Shown: positions 55,740-64,000 of the stretch, piece by piece
How the letters are laid out: the number at the start of each line of letters is the position of its first letter
Numbering within the stretch: position 1 is the first letter of the stretch
Source: Liopterus haemorrhoidalis
Lineage: Eukaryota; Arthropoda; Insecta; Coleoptera; Dytiscidae
DNA length: 64,000 bases
Assembly: GCA_963971575.1 (NCBI GenBank)
Contig: OZ020611.1
Coordinates: 240,956,654-241,020,653 of the forward strand
Direction of reading: 5' to 3'
Position numbers and translations under genes: made by a program
The notes under the pieces: generated by a model
Told to the model about the DNA's origin: nothing
Seen by the model: the letters and a program-made list of their open reading frames with translations, nothing else
The model's database searches: none

Positions 55740-56885
55740 TGATGTCAGTATAAAATTTTATGGAGTTTTTCTTGCAGTGACTCATGACAAACATGTACAT
55801 CCTCGTGATTTGGGTTGTCTAATGAAATTTTCAGATTTATATTGCAAAATGTAAAACAATATTTCAACAAAAGCAAAAACTTTAATTATATCTCAAATAA
55901 AAATCCTCAAATATTTCCTAGCCCCCCCAGATTTTCCTCAAATATTTCCTGGCTCCTACAGATTTTCTAATTCTGTTTTTAAGAAATTAACTGTCATCGC
56001 ACAAGCAAAACTTGTTGCCAGAGAATTCAAATTATAGAAAATTCGATTATCCAGAATGATACAAGAAATTATTACCTTTTATATTACTCGGCAAAACTAC
56101 TTCCTAACTTTTCCTTTTTTAGTTCGACGAACCGGTTTTTATGTTTTACTTATAATTTATTTCGAAAATTTATTTTATATGTATTTATTTATGGATGAAA
56201 TTTTCTTCCGGGCCTTATTCTGTCTAAAAGCTTTAGTGTGTAGTCCTGGTTTATTACATCAAAAATATTTTTTTTATTGAAAATATCTGACGAGGAAAAA
56301 TCACTAAAACATCATAAGTGAAACCGTTTTCCCATTAACACTATATAAGAAGTTGCGACATCAAACTGATTATATAAAAAGAATTAAAAAATCATGTCAT
56401 CAATGATCTTGAACTGAAAACGCAAGTCAGTGTCGCCAGCAGCCATTCTATGTTTCACTAACCAGATTAATTCTATTAATTACTAAGCTGACAATAACGA
56501 ATTAATCTTCCTCTCTGGCATTCAGATAATGTACTTAACTTATACTACTATGTTAAATGTCATCCACTTTTATTGAATGTAGAATATATATTTTTACCTC
56601 TGTATATAAGTATTTTGTTGTATATAATTATGTATATATACAAATAAAGAAAATATTTTTAAAGAAATTTAGTGTGTGTTTTAATTTTGTATTTTTTTTT
56701 CTTAGGTTTTATAGCATACTAGGAGACTTGTCCGTATTCTGCTCATCATAGTCCTCCAGATATTCATCTTAATAAAAGCTGCATTGAACAAAAAATAATG
56801 CCTCATTTTCAGGCGGGTGTTGGAAGTGTGGAACAAAAAATTCAACCAATAGGATCCCTTTATTTTAAACTCGTACCATGTATCC
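55740..56885. other. No recognised feature
   Basis: Several short ORFs without credible content. No repeat copy was recognised. Confidence 0.35.
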
Positions 56886-56889
56886 GTAC

Positions 56890-57898
56890 TAGAGATGGGA
56901 ATTTCGGCTCAGTTTGCGGAACCGGATCAGTGGAGGTCGTTCAGTTTGTTGAGCCGGTTCATTGATCCGGCTCAGTGATCCGGTTAAGTAAACATGTCTC
57001 CGAAACACAGGACGGTCGTTAGTTCGTAGGTAGAAAGTCGCTTAGAGCCGGTTCTTGCAATATATAAACTGTAAATATGATCCCGAGACACAGGTCGGTC
57101 GGTTGTTCGGTCGTAGGTAGAACGTCATTTACACCTGGCTCTTGCTTAGAGCCGATTCTTGCAATATATGAACTGTAAACATGATCCCGAGACGCAGGTC
57201 GGTCGGTCATTCGGTCGTAGGTAGAATGTCGCTTAGAACCGACTCTTGCTCAGAGCCGGTTCTTGTAAACATGATCCCGAGACACAGGTCGGTCGGTCGT
57301 TCGGTAGAACGTCGCTTAGAGCTTAGAGGTAGAACGTCGCTTAGAGCCGACTCTTGCTTAGCGCCGGTTCTTTTAAACATGATCCCGAGACACAGGTCAG
57401 TCAGTTGCCGGTCGTCCGGTCGTAGGTAGAACGTCGCTAGCCCCGACTCTTATCTAACATTTTTGAAACAAGCAATTTACTTTATGTAGCTACTGTATTT
57501 TAAACCAGATGTGTTAAGTTTATGGCGATGTTTATTGCCCTTATAAATCGGACATCTGGGATTTGGGCAATATTTTTAATATTTTTATATAGTATGGTTG
57601 TAAGAAAATACAGACTAACCCTATTAGTTTCAAATAAAGTGCCCTACAAATTGATGACAAAATACACTTTATGATAATACATTACAAGCCAAGTTCTCGC
57701 GAAGTTCAACATGACATCGATCCAGATCCGGATCACTCCGGTCACTGTTCACAATCGCCCGACCAATCGTATCCTTGAAACTTGAAACTATACAGTGAGC
57801 CGTGAGCCGGCTCATTTCAATTTGGTGAACCGTGTCACTTCGGTCAGTGTACTGAGCCGGCTCAGTGAGCCGGTTCGTTCATAAACGACCCATCTCTA
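56890..57898. mobile_element. hAT-type element with internal minisatellite, 1009 bp
   Basis: The ends TAGAGATGGGAATTTCGGCT and, inverted, TAGAGATGGGTCGTTTATGA are flanked by perfect duplications atccgtac (56882-56889 and 57899-57906). GAGCCGGTTC/GAGCCGGCTC motifs cluster just inside both ends. The minisatellite occupies 56988-57460. There is no transposase frame; the ORFs are products of the repeats. Confidence 0.92.
56988..57460. repeat. Five-unit minisatellite, about 83-107 bp units
   Basis: Units start at about 56988, 57071, 57175, 57265 and 57372 with (G)TAAACATGATCCCGAGACAC, followed by AGGTCGGTCGGT, GTAGGTAGAACGTCGCTTAG and AGCCGGTTCTTG. The length differences come from presence or absence of 'caatatatgaact' and a short internal duplication in the fourth unit. 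Confidence 0.9.
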
Positions 57899-58059
57899 AT
57901 CCGTACCATGGTATCGTAGGCGCGGTGTTAGAAGCGCGGTGTCGCAAGTTCAGAAATTTCAACTCTAGCGCCGGCCGCACCGTCGAAACCATAGAAACAG
58001 ATATATTTTTTCGGAATGGTGAGATCTTTAGCGAGACACTTATATTAATTTTAGAAGTG

Positions 58060-58743
58060 ATTTTGCCAAAATTGTGCAAAAAAAAAATTTGTCCCCCACC
58101 CTGTAGCCCAGATGGTTTAAATTAAAAATCTGAAAAAAATCTAAGTAATGTACATTGGTGTGAACCGAAATAGTACAACAGGAATTTTTGATCAAATTAT
58201 GTTTTTGGAAAATAACGCATTTTTTGTGTTTTAAACTAAAATATGTTAAATATTTAATTCGCTATGTAACACAGTAGATAAGTAAGCGCTCGTAGCGCAG
58301 TGCGTAGTGTCGTCGCTTCGTAATCTGTAAACTACAGTTCGATTCCTGTTAATTTTAATTTTTCTTTTTTTTTGCATTTTTATTTTGTTTAAATTATTTT
58401 GTCAAAATTCTAGTTATATTTTGGTAAATGTTGCATTTAATTTTTAAAAGCGAAAATTTAATAACCAGTGGGAAGTGTTGAAATTATAATTCAATTCCAT
58501 GTTTGAATGTATACGAAATCAGAGGGCGGGGCTTATGATTTAAGCAACAAATGGAAGCCATAGGCGCAATTTTCAAAATCTTAATGAACCTTGCTATATA
58601 TATAAAAAAAAATACTGCACATATTTAGAAACTTAAATAATGGTATTAGGCATTTGAATTAAAATAAATAATCATCATTCAGTTACTAAATACTTGCGAA
58701 ACCCTGAAATGTGTGAAAATTCATACTTCACATCAATTTTTTT
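58060..58743 (+). mobile_element. G1 element, 5'-truncated
   Basis: It starts within a conserved block ('ccctgtagcccagatggttt'), has a tRNA-like module at 58285-58350 (TAGCGCAGTGCGTAGTGTCG, B box CAGTTCGATTCCTG) and 'gcgcaattttcaaaatctta', and ends with the G1 3' motif and AAATGTGTGAAAATTCATAC. Confidence 0.75.
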
Positions 58744-58744
58744 T

Positions 58745-59215
58745 ATGGGATTTTAGCCAATAATATGGTAAAAAACTTTTGTTCTATACTCTATTTCCCA
58801 AAGGAGTTGATTTAAAAATCAGAAAAAAAAATCTAATACATTGATGGGAACCGGAATAGTACAACAGGAATTTTTGATCAAGTTATTTTTTCGAAAAATA
58901 TCGATTTTTTGAGTCCTTGAAAAAATTATAATTTTTTGAAATTGTGCGGTATCAAAAGAAAGCTCTTACGACGTATATTAAGGAACGAAAAATAGTTTTT
59001 TAAAACTCGTAAAAATTATAGGTAATGTACATTAATCCGAGCTGGAAACATGCTAGAGGAATTTTTGATCTGATTGCGTTTTTGGAAAATATTGCAGTTT
59101 TTGAGTTTTTGAGTTTTTGACAAAATTATTATTATTATTATTTTTTAATTAATGACTAAATTATGGCTAATAATGTTATGAACTTTTTATATTTATGAAT
59201 AAGGTAGTATACGTC
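58745..59215 (+). repeat. Two diverged G1-related fragments in tandem
   Basis: The first has 'acattgatgggaaccggaat' and 'tttttgatcaagttattttt'. The second has 'acgtatattaaggaacgaaa', 'gtaatgtacattaatccgag' and 'gactaaattatggctaataa', matching 2860-3150. Confidence 0.5.
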
Positions 59216-59396
59216 TTATGAAATTAAAAATATAATAAAAAAATTTTAACACCTAAGAATCGGGTTCATGTGCGTAAAAAGCTTACAGGCGGAGATGGCA
59301 GCTCTTAGTACTTAAATAACGAATAAAAATGATTATCAAAAAACTTTTTATCAAAAAAATATTCTTAAACATCCATATTCTGTTGGTCTCTTTCAC

Positions 59397-59456
59397 TTAT
59401 TAAATACCTATAATACCCTGAAATGTATGAAAATTCACACTCCATATCAATTTTTT
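59397..59456 (+). repeat. Solitary G1-type 3' end
   Basis: AAATACCTATAATACCCTGA, then ATGTATGAAAATTCACAC and CCATATCAATTTTTT, with no G1 body directly before it. Confidence 0.5.
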
Positions 59457-60574
59457 ATACTAAAATTAGTTCTGGGAAACAAAACTACATATTAAAAACA
59501 AATCATATTTAGAATTTTTTTGTTTCAATCTCCTACAAAATTACATAACTTAAACACATCTTAGGTAACATGATATTGTTTACCAAAATTGCTTTAAAAA
59601 AAAAACATAATACTATAAATTAACAAATAAACAGTCATAATAACATACTGATAATCATAACAAGTGGAAACTGAATTTCATGCGATGTTCTTGGTTTTTC
59701 AATGTCAGATGTAGATGAACGACATAGCCTAAGAAAAAATACAACCTTGAATATTTCGCGTAGGATCAGGTTGGTGGCTGTTGACTGGTGGATGCTGATG
59801 ACTGAGACCGAATTAAAAAAACACTCTAAAAACTGGTCTAGGTGTATGGTAATCTATTCCGTGTGTTTAAGGTGTGTTAATCGTCTCTTAAATTATTATA
59901 ATTATTCATTTTAATATTAGCATTTAGTCGCTATTTAGAACAGAACTCATTTGTTTTGTACTTTATTATAAGAAAACATATTTTTAATTTATTTAGGGGA
60001 TATTAGGTACAGGGCCGGCCTTAGGCACGGGCAAGCGTGGCCCAGACTACCAGGTTTTCAATTAATACATTTTTTTTTCGGAAATTGTACTGAAATTAAT
60101 TCTTTGATTGAAATTTGTAACGAATTTATAAACTTAATAGAGTAATAGTTAATACTATAATTGGGCTGCCATCAGTGGCGAAACTTCAAATTTTTGGCCT
60201 CCCTGCAAATAATAATTCGCCCCCCCCCAAGATTTTTTTTTTATTTATGTATATATACACACATCGGAAAAGTCTAGGGATATAAAAAAAAATATGAAAA
60301 TAAATATCGTATGGTTTCTTTTGTACGTTTATTGTATTCTATCAATTAAAATACTCAATAAAGAATAGTTTAAAACAAAATAAGCTAAATGTTTTTTACA
60401 AAAATAATCAATATTTGAAAAAAAAGTAATGTACAGATTTATGTACAAAATTGTAAAAAATGAAAAAAAAAACACAATTGCTAATAGGGAGTATGACCTC
60501 CACGCATAGGCGCCCGCAAAATTATTCTAGGGGGGGCAAGACCAAAACATAGATATAGATGTCTTATTCGAACA

Positions 60575-60735
60575 ATGCTTTCCACGTGGCGGGTCTGGGA
60601 ACGATCCCCGCTGAGGATAAACATTTATTTTCTAGTTAAGAATGTGTTCTCTATAGTTAAAATTCATCTATTTAGTAAATAAGAACTATCCTGGCTAATA
60701 GCCAAAGTAGCTAAAGCAAAAATATAATAATAAAC
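60575..60735 (+). repeat. SINE-like sequence, diverged
   Basis: GGGAACGATCCCCGC may be a decayed B box. The 3' part TATCCTGGCTAATAGCCAAA, then GTAGCTAAAGC and an A-rich end, matches the body of the 23734-type SINE. Confidence 0.5.
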
Positions 60736-60745
60736 AATCGTTTTT

Positions 60746-61455
60746 AGGGTTTTGTAGGTATGACCAAACAACTCTTATACCGTCATTTTGAAAAAAATTG
60801 CCCCACACCCTGTAGCCCAGATGGTTTAAGTTTAAACTAAAAATCTGAAAAAATTCTAAGTAATGTACATTGGTGTGAACTGGAATAGTACAACAGGAAT
60901 TTTTGATCGGATTATGTTTTCGGAAAATAACGCATTTTTTGTGTTTTTAACTAAAATATGTTAAATATTTAATTCGCTATGTAACACAGTAACTAAGTAA
61001 TCGCCCGTAGCGTAGTGCGTAGTATCATCGCTTAGTTATTTGCAAACTACAGTTCCTGTGAATTTTTTTTTTTTTTTTTTTATTTTGCATTTTTATTTTG
61101 TTTAAATTATTTTGTCAAAATTCTAGTAATATTTTGGTAAATGTTGCATTTAATTTTTAAAAGCGTAAATTTAATAACCAGTGGGAAGTGTTGAAATTAT
61201 AATTTAATTCTAGGTTTGATTTTACGCGAAATCAGATGGCGGAGCTTATTATTTAAGTAACCAATGGAAGCCATAGGCGCAATTTTCATAATCTTAATGA
61301 ACCTTGCTATATAAAAAAAATACTGCACATATTTAGAAACTTAAATAATGATATTAGGCATTCGAATTAAAATTCTTAAAAAAATATTTTGACATAAAAT
61401 TTGTTTTGGCATCCCAAATAATCATCATTCAGTTACTAAATACCTGCGAAATACC
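60746..61455 (+). mobile_element. G1 element lacking the GTCT tract
   Basis: It begins AGGGTTTTGTAGGTATGACC and passes directly from 'ataccgtcattttg' to 'ccacaccctgtagcccagat', so the microsatellite and the following 300 bp are deleted. A tRNA-like module is at 61003-61050. It ends prematurely at ATACCTGCGAAATACC without the palindrome. Confidence 0.7.
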
Positions 61456-61469
61456 TACGGATCATGTAC

Positions 61470-62400
61470 TGAATAAAATTTGTCAAATTTGTATTTGTTT
61501 TGTCTTGTTGGTTATTGTTTTTACTTGTTTCCCATAGCCAACTACTTATAATTGCCTACTTTAATTGAAATACTACATTAAATATACAATAAGCAATATA
61601 TTTTCAAATTTTTTTCAATATCCCTAGACTTTTGCGATGTGTGTATTTTCTTGTTCTTCATCTGAATTGTTTTGCTCATCAAATAAAATTTCTATTATAT
61701 TACTTAAAACATACAACACATATAATTTGTTTACAAAAAAGAATAGGTTAGAATAATGAGAATAACTGCACAATCCTAACAAAGCGTTAATCTTCGACTT
61801 TATTACACAGTGTGCATGGTGCCAACGCGGCAAAAAAAAAAAAAAAAACTAACACGCCACAGTGTTAACACTGCACAGTTCTACCAGAAGCATTTATGGT
61901 TGACATTACCGTGGTGTGATTTAAAATCGCCTACAAAAGGCCCGTAACATAACTGTCCAAAACTGACATGGCAATTTGCGAAAAACTTTATTCAACCAAC
62001 TGTAGATAAGTAGAGAAACTATATTTTTATTTCTAAATATTATTAGAGTTAATATAAAGTATATTATTTATAAATTAATTCTGTTAAATATTTATTTTTT
62101 AAACTACATGTTCAAATTTCTTTATATGGTAACTGTATAAAAACGTTAATAGTAATTGCGAGAAAATAAATTTATAATGTTTTGAGCGAAATGTTGGGTT
62201 CGTCGACTGATCTAAATTTATAATTTTAAACTTTGAGTATTGGAAAAAGACTGGAGATGACAGTTACCATTTATTAACAGTTTCATAACTTGTCATTTGT
62301 GAAATGGGAGCAGGCAGCAAAAATATGGCGCTGTTAGGTAATTTAAGATGTTTACAGGAAGTAATGCACAAGGAAGTTTTCGATCATCAGTGTGTCCGTA
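61470..62400. other. No recognised feature
   Basis: AT-rich, with a run of A near 61831. No coding signal or repeat was recognised. Confidence 0.35.
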
Positions 62401-62591
62401 ACACAACTAAGTTTATGAAGTAGATTAAGTTCACACACAGTCAATTTGTGAGACAATGTAGTTCTACAAAGCAAATGCATGTTGTAGCAAAACAAAGCGG
62501 TACTTAACAAATTTAAATTCTATTACTCATATGTAGATGTACAATGCTTAGGGATATTCCGATACTATTGATACGATATTAGTATCGATAA

Positions 62592-63070
62592 TTGTTATTC
62601 GATATTATCGATCAAGTAATTCGAATAATCATGGATCGTTTTCGCACCACGCATACTCTAATTGATAATAGGTATTCGCAGAGACGTCGTACAGTGCGCA
62701 CCGAAGAAGCTGTTGCTGCTGTCGAGCGTACTATGCCGGCCAGAACGATACAGTCAATGGAGACCGCCAATGGCACTAATGTGGAAGAGCTGTGGCTTCA
62801 ACAAGACAGAGAAACATGCCAAATAGCGCGCGCCTCCTTCGATTTATTGATGGAAACATTCGATGAGCGCATAATTTCGCGTAATGCACCTGTGAATTGA
62901 CTTCCAATACCGTGCGATTAAACACCTTTGGATTATTTACTATGAGGATATGTGAAGTCCCTAATATACGCTGATAAACCAGACACGATGAACGACTTGG
63001 AAGACAACATTCACCGCGTTATTGCCGATATACGGCCCCAGCTGCTACAAATAGTGGTCGAAAATTGAAC
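62592..63070 (+). pseudogene. Tc1/mariner-superfamily transposase relic
   Basis: The frame reads RRRTVRTEEAVAAVERTMPA (N-terminal region), then after a deletion NGTNVEELWLQQDRETCQIA (QQD..TC..A around the second Asp) and DLLMETFDERIISRNAPVN. After a stop and shift it reads TPLDYLL.GYVKSLIYADKP and DLEDNIHRVIADIRPQLL. The order matches insect transposases with CDLTPLDYFLWG motifs. The first Asp and most of the DNA-binding part are missing. Confidence 0.75.
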
Positions 63071-63231
63071 TTCCACATTGCGCTTTATTTGAGACAACCG
63101 CCCATATACCTGAAATCCTGAATATTTAAACACTAATGGCATAAAATTATATTTTTAATAAAGCCAATACCATGGTCATTTCCACAATTTTTTATGTGTT
63201 TTATTTCATTTTAAAGTTCTATACCTCTAAA

Positions 63232-64000
63232 AAAATTATGTGAAGTGTGAATTTTCACACATTTCAGGATTTCACAGGTATTTAGTGAATGATGATTATT
63301 TGGAATGCCAAAACAAATTTTATGTTAAAATATTTTTTTATTAGTTTTAATTCGAATGCCTAATACCTGCCTAAAGTTGCATTCACACTTCCCTAATTAT
63401 AATTATACTTATGATTTCGATTTATAATTACAAGTTTGTCATATTACCTCCTACGTAATCATTCACACTAACGTACTTAAGTGTCTTAATTATAAGTATA
63501 ATTTAAAAGTTTGCAAACTTCATGCTTATACTTATACTTATGATTTACACTTAGCGAGAAAGGGACAGAAACTAACCTATAAATGAATTTGAAATGTCAA
63601 AATAGATACGACATGCAAAAAACTATAATTATGGATCATATAACTGCCTAAATAATTCGTAGATGAGAAACTGTGACCATTTTAATATATTTAAAAATGA
63701 AATAAGGTTAAAAACGTAGATGGTGGGTTCATGCAATAGTAATTTTTGTTTGTAACAACAGATGGTAGCATTTACTAATCATAATTATAATTTGGTATGT
63801 ATGAATGCTCTCCTAAGTATAAATATAATACTTGATTATAGTTATAAATTGTAAGTATAATTTGGTAACTGTGAATGCAGCTTAATACCATTATTTGAGT
63901 TTCTAAATATTTGCAGTATTTTTTTTTATATAGCAAGGTTCATTAATATTTTGAAAATTGCGCCTACGGCTTCCATTGGTTGTTTAAGTCATAAACTCCG
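63232..64000 (-). mobile_element. G1 element, split by a MITE and by the window end
   Basis: It starts with the inverted 3' end (GTGAAGTGTGAATTTTCACA, then TTTCAGGATTTCACAGGTAT), continues to 63367, is interrupted by 515 bp, and resumes at 63883 ('taataccattatttgagttt', 'gcaaggttcattaat'). It runs off the window. Confidence 0.75.
63368..63882. mobile_element. MITE with GCATTCACA ends inside a G1 element
   Basis: AAGTTGCATTCACACTTCCC near the left and, inverted, AAGCTGCATTCACAGTTACC at the right are the terminal repeats. The interior is dominated by TTATAATTATACTTA-like motifs. The target sequence taatacc flanks it on both sides (63361-63367, 63883-63889), and other G1 copies provide the uninterrupted site. 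Confidence 0.85.

Noticed and set aside
57019..57429. ORFs within the minisatellite on both strands (repeated MIPRHRSVG..)
   Set aside because: The periodic protein repeats mirror the DNA tandem repeat, and the frame is broken between units.
60015..60260. Possible hAT MITE starting CAGGGCCGGCCTTAGGCACG
   Set aside because: Only one end is visible; no inverted partner or duplication could be found.
1..64000. CRISPR arrays, bacterial operons, riboswitches or rRNA
   Set aside because: No regularly spaced short direct repeats with unique spacers, no ribosome-binding-site-led gene strings and no rRNA blocks were seen; the window is eukaryotic nuclear DNA.

Overview
This window is nuclear DNA of an animal, most likely an insect. 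It is AT-rich and gene-poor, with no bacterial-type operons. It holds many eroded class II elements (mariner, Tc1, IS630-like, pogo/Tigger, PIF/Harbinger, hAT), two 5'-truncated LINEs with open reading frames, tRNA-derived SINEs, and two exons of one secreted-protein gene split by a 5.7 kb intron. I cannot name the species.

Layout. 0-6 kb: a TTAA-flanked element split by a hAT MITE and holding a decayed transposon-type ORF, then GTCT-microsatellite elements and a perfect 33-bp hairpin. 6-10 kb: two mariner relics and a complete Tc1-like element whose transposase pseudogene keeps a 114-bp GT-AG intron. 10-15 kb: Harbinger and hAT MITEs and an inverted pair of GTCT elements. 15-19 kb: LINE 1 (388-aa RT ORF) and a pogo-like element. 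19-24 kb: SINE, GTCT element, long AT tract, fold-back element, and a mariner split by a SINE. 25-29 kb: CpG-rich Harbinger MITE, mariner, SINE. 29.6-31.5 kb: LINE 2 (566-aa RT ORF, minus strand). 32-38 kb: mariner relics, an IS630-like element and fold-backs. 38-46 kb: the only probable host gene, with a Pro/Tyr-rich secreted protein exon at 39388-39807 and its last exon at 45480-45653. Its intron holds an old repeat, a hAT inserted in that repeat, a GTCT element inserted in the hAT, a pogo-like element and a tyrosine-recombinase relic. 46-64 kb: further MITEs, a second copy of the 1-kb pseudogene repeat and of the IS630-like element, a hAT with an internal minisatellite, and more GTCT elements.

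The dominant theme is two interspersed families built around (GTCT/ACAG)n tracts. Family G1 begins AGGGTTTTGTAGGTAT, carries the GTCT tract, several conserved blocks and (in many copies) a tRNA-like module, and ends with the same motif inverted next to the palindrome GTGTGAATATTCACAC. Family G2 is bounded by an inverted CCGACCGCCA motif. The layout recalls DINE-1/mini-me (Helentron-associated) elements of flies; that assignment is inference.

Many element boundaries are supported by target-site duplications that can be read directly. These allow the order of nested insertions to be worked out.
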